Below are positions 33,804-42,471 of a stretch of DNA of 64,000 nt, piece after piece. Below the pieces are notes generated by a model. It was not told the origin of the DNA and ran no database searches. It saw only the letters and a program-made list of their open reading frames with translations. The stretch is from Nocardia mikamii NBRC 108933 (GTDB taxonomy: Bacteria > Actinomycetota > Actinomycetes > Mycobacteriales > Mycobacteriaceae). The stretch is from NCBI RefSeq assembly GCF_001613505.1, contig NZ_BDCM01000012.1:124001-188000 (forward strand), given 5' to 3'. The translations under genes were made by a program, and so were the position numbers. The first letter of the stretch is position 1. Each line of letters opens with the position of its first letter.

Positions 33804-34277
33804 ATGACCGATCCGCTGGCACTGGACCAGCAGCTGTGCTTCCAGCTGTACGCCGCCTCCCGCGCGGTGACGGCCCGCTACCGGCCGCAACTGGACGCAC
33901 TGGGGCTGACCTATCCGCAGTATCTGGTCATGCTGGCGCTGTGGGAGCGCGACGGGCGCGGCGTCGGCGATCTCTGCTCCGCCCTCGCCCTCGATTCCGG
34001 CACGCTCTCACCGCTGTTGAAACGCCTGGAGGCCGCCGGGTTCGTCGAACGCCGGCGTGCCGCGGACGACGAACGGCGGGTCGAGATCCGGCTCACCGAC
34101 CGCGGGGACGCACTGCGAGAACGCGCCTGCGACATTCCGGCGCGCATGGCCACCGCATTCGGCGGCGGACTGTCCCTGGACGAGCTGGTGAGCTTGCGCG
34201 AAACACTGGCCCGGCTGACTGCCGCGCTGAATACCGAACCGGATGCCGAAGGCGCATCCACCGAGAGAAAGCGATGA
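33804..34277 (+). CDS. ohrR: Organic hydroperoxide-sensing MarR regulator OhrR
   Basis: The 157-residue MarR protein has the reactive cysteine at residue 12 in LDQQLCFQLYAASR, the position whose oxidation by organic peroxides releases OhrR from DNA. The winged helix reads LDSGTLSPLLKRLEAAGFVE followed by RRVEIRLTDRG. The stop overlaps the ohr start by four bases, as in other ohrR-ohr pairs. TACATT lies seven bases before the ATG, indicating a leaderless transcript. Confidence 0.92.
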   Translation: MTDPLALDQQLCFQLYAASRAVTARYRPQLDALGLTYPQYLVMLALWERDGRGVGDLCSALALDSGTLSPLLKRLEAAGFVERRRAADDERRVEIRLTDRGDALRERACDIPARMATAFGGGLSLDELVSLRETLARLTAALNTEPDAEGASTERKR

Positions 34278-34705
34278 CCGACATGGCAATCCTCTACACC
34301 GCCGAGGCCCTGGCCACCGGAGACGGCCGCAACGGCCACGCCCGCACCACCGACGGCAAGCTCGACGTCGACCTCGCGACGCCGCCGGAAATGGGCGGCA
34401 GCGGGGCGGGCACCAACCCGGAGCAGCTGTTCGCCGCCGGGTATGCCGCATGCTTCCACTCCGCGCTGCGTCTTGTAGGCAAGCAGGAGAAGGTCGATGT
34501 CAGCGATTCCGCGGTCGGCGCGAAGGTCGGCATCGGCCCGAACGACGCGGGCGGCTTCGGTCTCGAGGTGACCCTGGAGGTGTCACTGCCGCACCTGTCG
34601 CGCGACGAGGCTCAGGCGCTGGCCGACAAGGCACACCAGGTGTGCCCGTACTCGAATGCGACGCGTGGCAACATCGACGTCCGCGTGATCGTCGCCGAGG
34701 ACTGA
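34274..34705 (+). CDS. ohr: Organic hydroperoxide reductase Ohr
   Basis: A 143-residue thiol peroxidase of the Ohr/OsmC family that reduces organic hydroperoxides with its two cysteines, visible in AAGYAACFHSALRLV and QVCPYSNATRGN. NPEQLFAAGYAACF is the Ohr-type version, which separates it from OsmC. It is co-translated with ohrR by an ATGA overlap. The pair forms a self-contained peroxide defence module, regulated by OhrR at the upstream palindrome. Confidence 0.95.
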   Translation: MTDMAILYTAEALATGDGRNGHARTTDGKLDVDLATPPEMGGSGAGTNPEQLFAAGYAACFHSALRLVGKQEKVDVSDSAVGAKVGIGPNDAGGFGLEVTLEVSLPHLSRDEAQALADKAHQVCPYSNATRGNIDVRVIVAED

Positions 34706-34706
34706 G

Positions 34707-34862
34707 TCAGCCGCGCTGCCACCAGCGCTTCGCCGGAGCCGGGTCGGTGTGCCCGCCACACCACCGGTCGGCCGGAACGGTCGCGCGCACCTCGTCGATG
34801 TGGGCGCCGCAGCCGGACCAGGTGGTCTTGCCGCAGGTCGTACAGGTGGTCGGGACGCACAT
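34707..34862 (-). CDS. Small Cys-rich zinc-ribbon-like protein, 51 residues
   Basis: GAGGAG lies five bases before the ATG. The product begins MCVPTTCTTCGKTTWSGCGA and continues with HIDEV, VPADRWCGGH and a C-terminal KRWWQRG. Six cysteines and two histidines, with a CxxCGKTTWxGCGxH core, point to a compact metal-binding knuckle. Short proteins with this core are common in actinobacteria and have no assigned function that I know of. It is convergent with ohr, one base apart from its stop codon, and lies downstream of the universal stress protein on the same strand. Confidence 0.75.
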   Translation of the reverse strand: MCVPTTCTTCGKTTWSGCGAHIDEVRATVPADRWCGGHTDPAPAKRWWQRG

Positions 34863-34898
34863 GACATCTCCTCGTGGTCGGGGCGTCGTGGTGCGCCG

Positions 34899-35840
34899 TC
34901 AGCGGCGCACCACCATGATGGGACATTCGACCGAACCGATCAGCGCCACACTGGTCGAGCCGAGCAGCATTCCGGCGAATCCGCCGCGGCCGCGGCTGCC
35001 CACGACCACCAGTTGCGCCGAATCCGATTGCTCCAGTAGCGATTTCGCGGGATTGTCGCGCACCACCTGCAGAGTGACCGGCAGCTCGGGATACCGTTCG
35101 CGCCACGGCGCGAGCCGCTCGGCGAGCATGGCGTGTTCGGCGCGCACGATCGTATCCCAGCCGAACATCGAGATGTCGAGACCGGTGGTGTCGCTCCACG
35201 AATGCAGCGCCACCAGTTCCACACCACGCCGGTGCGCCTCGGCGAAGGCCGCGTCGACGGCGGGATCGCTGTTCTCGGTGCCGTCGACGCCCACCAGCAC
35301 CGGACGCTGCGCCGCGACCGGGTCGGTGGCCGAATGGGATTTGACGATCACCACCGGGCATTTCGCATGATGGACCAGTGCCGAGCTGACCGACCCCAGC
35401 AGCCCGCGCTGCAACGCACCCCGCCCTCGGCTTCCGGCGACCAGTGCGCCGGCCGACTCCGACCGCACCAGCATGTCGCCGATGATCAGTTCCAGTCCCA
35501 GCTCGGCGTCGATAGCGAGATCCGGCCCGCCGATGTCGCGAGCCACCTCCGTCGCACGAGTGAGGATCTGCTCACCGTCGGTGCGCAACCAATCCGGCTG
35601 TGCCGTACCGGCCGCCAGGCCGGGGCCGAAACTCGCCGGAATCGCGATCGAATGCACGATCTGCAACGGTGATCCGCTCAGGGCCGCATCGCGGGCCGCC
35701 CATGCCACCGCCTGCAGCGAGGTCGGCGAGCCGTCCACGGCGACGACGATCGGTCCCTGCGCGGTCTCCGGCTGCCCCGTGGGTACGGACTTCTCGGGCG
35801 CGGACTTCTCGGTCACGGATTCCTCGGTGGTCACGGACAT
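34899..35840 (-). CDS. Tandem universal stress protein
   Basis: The 313-residue protein holds two UspA domains in a row. Each ends with the ATP-binding loop G-2x-G-9x-G(S/T): VAGSRGRGALQRGLLGSVSS and VVGSRGRGGFAGMLLGSTSV, so both appear able to bind ATP. IVVAVDGSPTSLQAVAWAAR begins the first domain and VLVGVDGTENSDPAVDAAF the second. This two-domain layout matches mycobacterial dormancy and hypoxia Usp proteins. A GAGGAGG site precedes the ATG. The gene is divergent from the FadR-like regulator. Confidence 0.92.
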   Translation of the reverse strand: MSVTTEESVTEKSAPEKSVPTGQPETAQGPIVVAVDGSPTSLQAVAWAARDAALSGSPLQIVHSIAIPASFGPGLAAGTAQPDWLRTDGEQILTRATEVARDIGGPDLAIDAELGLELIIGDMLVRSESAGALVAGSRGRGALQRGLLGSVSSALVHHAKCPVVIVKSHSATDPVAAQRPVLVGVDGTENSDPAVDAAFAEAHRRGVELVALHSWSDTTGLDISMFGWDTIVRAEHAMLAERLAPWRERYPELPVTLQVVRDNPAKSLLEQSDSAQLVVVGSRGRGGFAGMLLGSTSVALIGSVECPIMVVRR

Positions 35841-35981
35841 CCTCCTCGATCGACTACGCGGCGTACGAAAGCCGGCCCGGCCCGACGGCCGTCACCGGGC
35901 GGAACTCGGGAGCACTGCAGCTATCGGAACAGCTCGATCGTAGCCGGAGCGCGGCGATTCCCCCGGAACCGAAGGATAAAC

Positions 35982-35992
35982 TGGTCTGACCA
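35982..35992. promoter_or_regulatory. FadR-type operator upstream of the FCD regulator
   Basis: TGGTC-T-GACCA is a perfect palindrome of the form bound by FadR-family regulators (TGGTCnGACCA). It lies directly upstream of a -35 box, TTGACC (35994-35999). Confidence 0.65.
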
Positions 35993-35993
35993 C

Positions 35994-36022
35994 TTGACCT
36001 CTGACCGCAGCGGGATTACCGT
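35994..36022 (+). promoter_or_regulatory. Leaderless promoter of the FadR-like gene
   Basis: TTGACC (35994-35999), a 17-bp spacer and TACCGT (36017-36022) end seven bases before the ATG at 36030, so transcription should begin at or next to the start codon. Confidence 0.5.
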
Positions 36023-36029
36023 TCCGGTC

Positions 36030-36761
36030 ATGGCCTTTCAGCGGATCGACCGGCAGACGGTCCCCGACGCGGTATTCGACCAGCTCGTGACCGAGGTCCT
36101 CGACGGCGAACTTCCGGCGGGCGCCACCCTTCCGGCCGAGCGGCAGCTCGCCGAGGCGCTCGGAGTGTCGCGGCCGACCGTGCGCGAGGCACTGCGCAAG
36201 CTCGCGCACACCGGCCTCATCGACGTGCGCCAGGGCGGGGCCACCACGGTGCGCGACTTCCGTCGTGCGGCCGGATTGGATCTGCTGCCCCGGCTCATCG
36301 TGCGCAACGGCGAGTTCGACCACACCGTGGTCGCGAGCATCCTGCAGGCGCGGCTGGTCCTGGGCCGGGAGGTCGCCGCCCTGGCCGCCGAGCAGGGCGG
36401 CACGCAACTGCACGCCGAACTCGGCGACTGCCTGGAATCGCTTGCCGCGCAACAGGAACCCGTCGCACAGCAACTCGAGGCGCTGACATTCTGGGATCAC
36501 ATCGTCGACGGCACCGGATCGATCGTGTTCCGGCTGTTGTTCAACACGCTGCGTGAGGTCTACGAGCCCGCGATCGTCGCGCTGGCGGGTGTGATGGCCG
36601 CCGAGGTCGGCAGCATCGACCACTACCGCCGGCTCACCGCGGCCGTCGTCGGCGGCGACCCCGCCGCGGCCCGCGCCGCCGCGGACACGCTGTTGCGCGT
36701 CGCCGCAACACAATTCGACACCGTGATACGCACGATGGAAGGTGCGGACGATGACCGCTGA
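36030..36761 (+). CDS. FadR/GntR family regulator with FCD domain
   Basis: The 243-residue protein has the N-terminal winged helix with LPAERQLAEALGVSRPTVRE and KLAHTGLIDVRQGGATTV, followed by an all-helical FCD ligand domain (FWDHIVDGTGSIVFRLLFNT, then HYRRLTAAVVGGDPAAARAA). FCD regulators bind organic acids or acyl-CoA. A FadR-type palindrome overlaps its own control region, indicating autoregulation. Its stop overlaps the fatty acid hydroxylase start, so a role in lipid-related control is likely. Confidence 0.88.
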   Translation: MAFQRIDRQTVPDAVFDQLVTEVLDGELPAGATLPAERQLAEALGVSRPTVREALRKLAHTGLIDVRQGGATTVRDFRRAAGLDLLPRLIVRNGEFDHTVVASILQARLVLGREVAALAAEQGGTQLHAELGDCLESLAAQQEPVAQQLEALTFWDHIVDGTGSIVFRLLFNTLREVYEPAIVALAGVMAAEVGSIDHYRRLTAAVVGGDPAAARAAADTLLRVAATQFDTVIRTMEGADDDR

Positions 36762-37416
36762 GACCCGCTCCCACCGCCGGACCACGACGCTGCCCGACGC
36801 CTTCGGCGTCTTCGTGCGCCGCCCCTCACCGTGGATCATCACCACGCTGCTGACGGGCGCGCTCGCCACCCGGATCGCGGTGGGCGACTGGCAGCTCACC
36901 GACGCCCTGGTCGCCGGGGTGATGCTGGCGTTCTTCCCGGTGACGGAGTGGATGATCCACGTGTGCGTCCTGCATTGGCGGCCCCGCCGGATCGGCCGGC
37001 TCACCCTCGATTCACTGCTCGCGCGCAAACATCGCGAACACCATGCCGACCCGCGGCGGGTGGACCTGATCTTCATCCCGTGGCAGACCTTCCTCTGGCT
37101 CTTCCCGGCTCTCGTTCTCGTTGCAGCACTGGCATTTCCGCGTTTCGGACTGGGATTGACCTTCCTGACCGTGGTCGGCGCGCTGGGTTTGGCCTACGAG
37201 TGGACCCACTATCTGATCCACACCGACTATCAGCCGCGCACCCGCCTCTACACCGCGGTCCGGCGCAACCACCGGCTGCATCACTTCAAGAACGAGCACT
37301 ACTGGTTCACCGTCACCAGCTCCGGTACCGCCGACCGGCTGCTCGGCACCTATCCGGATCCGGCGTCGACGCCGAATTCCCGCACCGCCACGGCCTTGCA
37401 CGGCACCGGCCGCTGA
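36751..37416 (+). CDS. Fatty acid hydroxylase / sterol desaturase superfamily protein
   Basis: The 221-residue membrane protein has four hydrophobic segments and the histidine clusters of di-iron hydroxylases: KHREHHADP, EWTHYLIHTDY and RNHRLHHFKNEHYWF, with WMIHVCVLHW ahead of them. These enzymes insert oxygen or a double bond into acyl or isoprenoid chains at the membrane. It overlaps the FadR-like gene by 11 bases, so the two are translated together. The substrate is open: acyl chains, carotenoids and sterols are all used by this family. Confidence 0.85.
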   Translation: MTAETRSHRRTTTLPDAFGVFVRRPSPWIITTLLTGALATRIAVGDWQLTDALVAGVMLAFFPVTEWMIHVCVLHWRPRRIGRLTLDSLLARKHREHHADPRRVDLIFIPWQTFLWLFPALVLVAALAFPRFGLGLTFLTVVGALGLAYEWTHYLIHTDYQPRTRLYTAVRRNHRLHHFKNEHYWFTVTSSGTADRLLGTYPDPASTPNSRTATALHGTGR

Positions 37417-37577
37417 GTATCCGGGCATCGGCCGGGTCCTGCGGCGCACCGACGGCGGCCGCCCCCGGCACTGCTGCCCCGGATACTCGGGTCTGGCCCG
37501 ATTCGTCCGGATGTAGTGAATTTGACGATGCGGCAGCCGCATTCACAACGACATCCACGGAATAGGACTTCATCCGA

Positions 37578-37796
37578 ATGAAGAAACTCGGAACTCTGAC
37601 CCTGATCGGTGCCGCCACGGCGGCCGCGCTGTGCGGCGGAGCGGGGCTCGCGGCAGCCGACGACGCCGTCTCCGCGACACCGGTGGTGGCGCCGGGCGAG
37701 CCGGACCCCACGGGCACCGGCTCCGCGTCCGGCATCACCGATCTGGTGAAGGCGCTGTCGAGCGGAAGTGCGCAGGCCGCGACGCCTGCGCGGTGA
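37578..37796 (+). CDS. Small secreted protein of unknown function
   Basis: A 72-residue product starting MKKLGTLTLIGAATAAALCG with a classical Sec signal peptide; cleavage is likely after GLAAA, before DDAVSA. The mature part, about 45 residues, is Pro/Gly/Ser/Thr-rich and looks disordered. No lipobox lies at the cleavage site. The base composition and codon use match the neighbours. The ribosome site is weak. Confidence 0.6.
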   Translation: MKKLGTLTLIGAATAAALCGGAGLAAADDAVSATPVVAPGEPDPTGTGSASGITDLVKALSSGSAQAATPAR

Positions 37797-37850
37797 TCGG
37801 GACGGTTCCCCACTTCACCGGAGGTGGGGAACCGGCGCGGCGGGACCACT

Positions 37851-38435
37851 ATGTTCGTGGGTATGCACTGGGATCAGATGACCGCCACGACCGAGGAGCT
37901 GCGCAAGCGAGCGACCCGCCTGCGACGCGGCGTCGGCCAGCTCGGCATCCTCGAATCGATTCTCAGCGCGGCGCACGGCCCGTGGCTGGGCGCGATGGAC
38001 GCCGACGGCCGTGGCACCGCCGAACTCAGAATGCATCTCGCCGGGCGATATCGGGTGACCGCGGTGGTGACCAGTGCGGGCAAGCTGAGTCTGATCCAGC
38101 TGCACGCCCCCACCCCGGACGGCGGCGACAGTGAGCGCGTGCTCTCCCCCAAGCCCGCACTGCGCCGCGGCTGGGACGACGACGAGCCGATGCCGAAACA
38201 ACCGCAGTGGCTGGACTATCTGGTCGAGTGGGTGGGTTCCGCCAGCACCGACGTCGACCGGCGTTCGGTGCTGGAATGGCATCTCGAGGGTGCGGACCGG
38301 CGGCTCGCGGCGATGAACGAGACCATCGAGAGTCTGCGACTGAGCCTGGCCGAGCGCGAAGAGCTTCGCGACGAGGTCGCGGCCGAGGTCGACCAGCTGC
38401 GCGCCGAACTCGACTCGCTCGATCCCGCGCGATAG
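37851..38435 (+). CDS. Conserved-looking protein of unknown function with C-terminal coiled coil
   Basis: The 194-residue product starts MFVGMHWDQMTATTEELRKR; an ATG four codons later and a GTG at 37824 after GGAG are alternatives. A central part contains AELRMHLAGRYRVTAVVTSA, probably a small beta-rich domain. The last 70 residues (WHLEGADRRLAAMNETIESL and on) form a clear coiled coil with leucines at heptad spacing. There is no signal peptide. I do not recognise the family. It converges with the amidinotransferase remnant. Confidence 0.6.
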   Translation: MFVGMHWDQMTATTEELRKRATRLRRGVGQLGILESILSAAHGPWLGAMDADGRGTAELRMHLAGRYRVTAVVTSAGKLSLIQLHAPTPDGGDSERVLSPKPALRRGWDDDEPMPKQPQWLDYLVEWVGSASTDVDRRSVLEWHLEGADRRLAAMNETIESLRLSLAEREELRDEVAAEVDQLRAELDSLDPAR

Positions 38436-38442
38436 GTGCCGA

Positions 38443-38646
38443 TCAGTCGACGCGCGACCCCCAGTCCCGCAGTGGCTCGGGAAGTCCGTCCGGGAGCCGG
38501 TCCGGGCACGCGGCGAGCAGGCCCTCGCGGACCAGCCCCAGCGCGCAGTCCAGATGCAGTACGTGCGGCGGCAGCGCACCGGCACCACCGTGAAACCGTG
38601 CGGCGCAAGGTATTTCGAGAGCCAGCGAATCCAACGCGTGGGTGGA
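38443..38646 (-). pseudogene. Frameshifted fragment resembling an amidinotransferase
   Basis: Read on the minus strand directly after the tetR stop, one frame gives WLSKYLAPHGFTVVPVRC and a second frame then gives VLHLDCALGLVREGLLAACP and LPDGLPEPLRDW. Together they resemble the middle of glycine/inosamine amidinotransferases, where a HLD motif carries the catalytic histidine. The join needs a one-base shift, and both ends are missing: the enzyme would need about 100 residues more on the C-terminal side. The likeness comes from memory of StrB1-type enzymes and needs an alignment. Confidence 0.45.
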
Positions 38647-39270
38647 TCAGGTCTCGATCAACGACAGCGCGACGGGGATGAGGAGATCGGTCAGCTCACT
38701 CACGTCGGGACGAGGCTGCATCAGCAACCATTCGTGGGCCAGGCCGTTGACCGCGCCGATCAGCACACTCGCCGAGAGCGCGGCGTCGCCACGCAGACGC
38801 GCGCCCTGGCCCGCGATCGGCACCACCACCATCTCCAGCAGGGTGACCCAGCCGTGCCGACGTTCGCGGCGATGCTGCTCCATCCGGTCGCTCGCGCCGA
38901 CCACCTCGATGAACGCCAGCTTGGCCCGGTACGGATCGGAGGTGATCGAGTCGAGATAGGCCGACAGCACCACCGCCATCGCCTGCGCCGGATCGGCCGG
39001 CGAGAGCGTGCCCAGGGTCCGCACGACCGCCGCGGCGGCCTCGTCCTGGACCCGGTCGTAGGCGGCGATCAGCACATCCTCGCGGGTCTGGAACTCCTCG
39101 TAGAACTGCCGTTTCGACAGTCCGGCCGCGGCGCACACATCGGCCAGCGAGCAGTTCGCGTAACCGCGGTCGGCGAACACCTTCGTCGCCGCGACGATGA
39201 AACGCTGACGGCGTTCGGCCCGGCGTTCGGTCACCGCGCGGCCGCCGTACTGTCTGTCCGCCATCGTCAC
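38647..39270 (-). CDS. TetR family regulator
   Basis: The 207-residue protein (GTG start; an ATG two codons later is equally good) has the helix-turn-helix CSLADVCAAAGLSKRQFYEE with FQTREDVLIAAYD. The C-terminal helices contain MEQHRRERRHGWVTLLEMVV. It stands between an esterase gene upstream and the amidinotransferase-like remnant downstream. Neither is an obvious target, and the original partner gene may have been lost. Confidence 0.83.
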   Translation of the reverse strand: MTMADRQYGGRAVTERRAERRQRFIVAATKVFADRGYANCSLADVCAAAGLSKRQFYEEFQTREDVLIAAYDRVQDEAAAAVVRTLGTLSPADPAQAMAVVLSAYLDSITSDPYRAKLAFIEVVGASDRMEQHRRERRHGWVTLLEMVVVPIAGQGARLRGDAALSASVLIGAVNGLAHEWLLMQPRPDVSELTDLLIPVALSLIET

Positions 39271-39318
39271 GAATCCACACTATCGGTCGCGGCCACCGGC
39301 GGCGGGGACGGTGCCCGG

Positions 39319-40269
39319 CTACGCCGATTCCGCGACGCTCGCGAGAATCGCCACCCGCGCCACGGACCACGCCGCCGAGCCCGGATCGGTGAATTCGGCG
39401 TGCCCGACACCGGGCAGGATGTGCAGGTCGGTGGGGTCGCCGGCGCGGCGGGCGGCCTCGGCGTAGCGGCGGCTCTGTTCGACCGACACCACCCGGTCCG
39501 CATCGCCGTGCACGGCCGTGATGTGCACGCCCCGGGGAAGATTGACGATCGGTGAGGCGTACCGGTAGCGGTCGGGCACCTCGTCGGGCAGACCGCCCAG
39601 CAGTTTGCGCGCGAATCCGTCGTTGCCGTGCGCCACCGCATAGTCCAGATCCAGTACCGCGGCCATCAGCGTCACACTGCGGATGCGCAGGCCGCGCGAT
39701 GCGGCCTCACCGTCGGTACGGCGGCCCGCGACCCACGCCGCCAGCTGTCCGCCCGCCGAATGACCGGCGAGATGAACGTTGTCCAGATCGAGCCGTCCCC
39801 CGGCGCGCTGCTGGACGACCGTGGCCAGAGCCGCGACGGCGTCGTCGACATCGGTCAGCGTCACCGGCCAGCCGCCGGCGCCGTTGACCCGCCGATACTC
39901 GACATTCCACACCGCCACACCGGATTCGGCGAGTTGCCGGGCCTGCGCGGAGAACTGGGTCAGATCGCGGTACTGCGCCCAGCCGCCGCCATGGATCAGC
40001 ACCACCACCGGACACCGGCCGGACGATCCGGACAGCGGCCCACCGGCGGGCAGATAGAGGTCACCGAAGGTATCGGCTTCGCGGCCGTACGCGATCCGGA
40101 TCGGCACACCGGCTTCGGCCGGTTGGATGCTCAGGCCCGGCACCGCCGGCCCGGCATGCCCATCCGGCGCCGCCGGTTCCACGGAACCGAAACCGATCGC
40201 CGCGACGACGACCGCGAGTACCCCGGCCAAGACCCACCGGCGCGCCCCACCCTGTCCAACGCCCACCAC
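39319..40269 (-). CDS. Exported alpha/beta hydrolase (esterase/lipase)
   Basis: The 316-residue protein has an N-terminal hydrophobic segment (WVLAGVLAVVVAAIGFG) that probably exports or anchors it. The fold shows VVLIHGGGWAQYRD (oxyanion loop, HGGG type), the nucleophile in LAGHSAGGQLAAW, an aspartate in HGDADRVV and the histidine in GVGHAEF. This is the hormone-sensitive lipase/BD-FAE-like group. The substrate is unknown. It follows the acyltransferase-rhomboid pair on the same strand with 84 bases between. Confidence 0.85.
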   Translation of the reverse strand: MVGVGQGGARRWVLAGVLAVVVAAIGFGSVEPAAPDGHAGPAVPGLSIQPAEAGVPIRIAYGREADTFGDLYLPAGGPLSGSSGRCPVVVLIHGGGWAQYRDLTQFSAQARQLAESGVAVWNVEYRRVNGAGGWPVTLTDVDDAVAALATVVQQRAGGRLDLDNVHLAGHSAGGQLAAWVAGRRTDGEAASRGLRIRSVTLMAAVLDLDYAVAHGNDGFARKLLGGLPDEVPDRYRYASPIVNLPRGVHITAVHGDADRVVSVEQSRRYAEAARRAGDPTDLHILPGVGHAEFTDPGSAAWSVARVAILASVAESA

Positions 40270-40353
40270 GTGCGGGCACCTCCTGCTCGAGCCACTCGTG
40301 GGATAACGGTACTGGCAATCGAGCCGCCGTGTCTCCCCACGTGACGCGCGGCA

Positions 40354-42471
40354 CTACCACCAGTGCAGCAGCGGTCCCAACTCCCGGCCGAGAGCCCCGG
40401 ACAGCGAGCGCGAATAGCTCGAGGTCAGATGGTGTTCGTCGTGGTAGATCAGGATGTTGCCGGCGACCACCGGGCACACCGACGCGTCGCAGAACGCATC
40501 GCTCAGGTCGATCGGGAAGATGTTCGGGTAGCGCGAGGCCGGTTCGAGCTGCGGATCGACCGGATCGAGCGCATCGCTTCGGCGCATACCGCAGCCGACC
40601 GGGTCGCCGCCGCCGGCCAGGCAGTCGGCCGCCGCGTAACGGATCTCGTTGTGGCGCAACCACGGTGAGTCGCGGATGGTGACGGTGTCGAGCCCACGTT
40701 CGGCCAGGGCCGACCACACGTCCACGTATTCGGGCGGTGTCTCGTCGCCGGTTCCGGCGCGGGGCCGGCTGCCGGTGGTGAACACCCAGTCCGGACGGTC
40801 GACGGCCAGGCGGTCCAGGACCGCGCGCGACCAGTCCCGGCAGTCGGGAATCGGTTCACCCTTGTAGGTGGCGTCGTCGGCCAAGGTGAGCGGGCAGCCC
40901 ATCTTCAGATACACCTGGATGCGGAAGGAATGCTGTGCGGCGAGCTCCTGGAGCGCCGGAACCCAGTGTTCGGCATGGGAACTGCCCACCACCGCCAGGG
41001 TGCGAGTGGCGCTCGCATCGCCGTAGGTGCAGGTGACCACCTCGCGGGTGTCCCAATCGGCGATACAGCGGTCGAGGGTCGGCGGCGGCAGTTCACCGGG
41101 AGCCTGCAAGACCGTGGGCCGCATCGGCGCCTGCGGTGTCGGCGCCCCCGCCGCCAGCGCCTCCGCACCCGGATACAGCACCCGATCCAGCGGCCGCGTC
41201 GGTTGCGCCGGATGCATGCGCACCACACCGAACTGCCAAGCACCCGTGGCCGCGACCACGGCGACGGCCACCGCGCACACCAGCGTCCCCGCGCCGCGCC
41301 GATACAGGGGCGACGAACTCAGCGGCGCACTGCGCGCCCCCAGTCGCAACGGCTGTTCGACGAGCAGGTGCGTCGCCCACGCCAGCAGCAGCGACGCCGC
41401 GACCACCAGCGCGCCGTCGCGCAGCCCGGCGTGCGGGCGACCCGATTCGGCGAGATAGAAGATGAGAATCGGCCAATGCCACAGATAGAGCGGATAGGCG
41501 ATCTCGCCGAGCCACTGCGCCGGCCGCGAGGCGAGAATCCGATTGGGCCACGGCATATCCGCCGCGGCGACGTTGTTTCCGGAGACGATGACCGCCACCG
41601 CGGCGAGCACCGGCACCAGCGCGGCGGGGCCCGGGTAGCGGTTCGCCCCGTCGATGATCAGCCAGCCGCACAACAGCACGCCCGCCAGACCGGCGAGTGC
41701 GGTTACCGCCCGCAGCATCCGCGGTAGCAGCAGGGCCGGTGCGGCCAGCGCCAGCGCCGCCCCCGCGAGCAGCTCCCACAGCCGCGCGCCGCTGTCGTAG
41801 TAGTTCCAGCCCTGATGCGTTGCCGCCCCGTGGGTCGCGTACAGCAGTGACACGATGGCCGCGGGTGCGATCAGACCGGCCAGAACAGGCCGCAGCAGTG
41901 CGACCCGGTCGATGCGGTGCAGCACGGCGGCGACCACCGCCACCACGACGAGGGCGAGCAGATAGAACTGTCCCTGCACGGCCATCGACCACAGATGTTG
42001 CAGCGGGCTCACCGACGGATCCGCGGCCAGGTAGTCCGACCAACTCGTCGCGAGTCGCCAGTTCTGGTAGTAGAACAGCGACGCCAGGGTTTGTCCCGCC
42101 AGATCCGACCATTGCGTATAGGGCCGCGTGTAGATCGTCGCGGCCACGACGGCGGCCAGGACGACGACCATCGCCGGCAGCAGCCGCCGCCCGGTGCGTC
42201 GCACGGTGACTCCGATGCCGACGGCTCCCCGCTCCGCGCGGCGCACCAGCAGTCCGGTGAAGAAGAATCCCGACAGCACCAGGAAGACGTCCACGCCGCC
42301 GGAGACCCGGCCGAACCAGATGTGGAACACCACCACCAGCACGATCGCCACACCGCGCAACCCGTCCAGGTCACCGCGGTAGGCGGTGCTCCTGTTCGAC
42401 GCGGACTCGGCCCGACCCGGCGCAGAACGGGCCGGCGCGGCGATCCGGGTGCGCGCGATACCTCCGGTCAC
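40354..42471 (-). CDS. OafA/YrhL-type membrane acyltransferase with SGNH domain
   Basis: The 705-residue protein has an acyltransferase-3 membrane domain of about ten segments (YRGDLDGLRGVAIVLVVVFH at the start, LYLWHWPILIFYLAESGRP in the middle) and an extracellular SGNH domain at the C-terminus with VVGSSHAEHW and DEHHLT. These proteins move acetyl or other acyl groups onto cell-surface sugars. I start it at the GTG at 42471 because GTGA overlaps the rhomboid-like stop codon; an earlier GTG at 42546 is possible. Confidence 0.87.
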   Translation of the reverse strand: MTGGIARTRIAAPARSAPGRAESASNRSTAYRGDLDGLRGVAIVLVVVFHIWFGRVSGGVDVFLVLSGFFFTGLLVRRAERGAVGIGVTVRRTGRRLLPAMVVVLAAVVAATIYTRPYTQWSDLAGQTLASLFYYQNWRLATSWSDYLAADPSVSPLQHLWSMAVQGQFYLLALVVVAVVAAVLHRIDRVALLRPVLAGLIAPAAIVSLLYATHGAATHQGWNYYDSGARLWELLAGAALALAAPALLLPRMLRAVTALAGLAGVLLCGWLIIDGANRYPGPAALVPVLAAVAVIVSGNNVAAADMPWPNRILASRPAQWLGEIAYPLYLWHWPILIFYLAESGRPHAGLRDGALVVAASLLLAWATHLLVEQPLRLGARSAPLSSSPLYRRGAGTLVCAVAVAVVAATGAWQFGVVRMHPAQPTRPLDRVLYPGAEALAAGAPTPQAPMRPTVLQAPGELPPPTLDRCIADWDTREVVTCTYGDASATRTLAVVGSSHAEHWVPALQELAAQHSFRIQVYLKMGCPLTLADDATYKGEPIPDCRDWSRAVLDRLAVDRPDWVFTTGSRPRAGTGDETPPEYVDVWSALAERGLDTVTIRDSPWLRHNEIRYAAADCLAGGGDPVGCGMRRSDALDPVDPQLEPASRYPNIFPIDLSDAFCDASVCPVVAGNILIYHDEHHLTSSYSRSLSGALGRELGPLLHWW

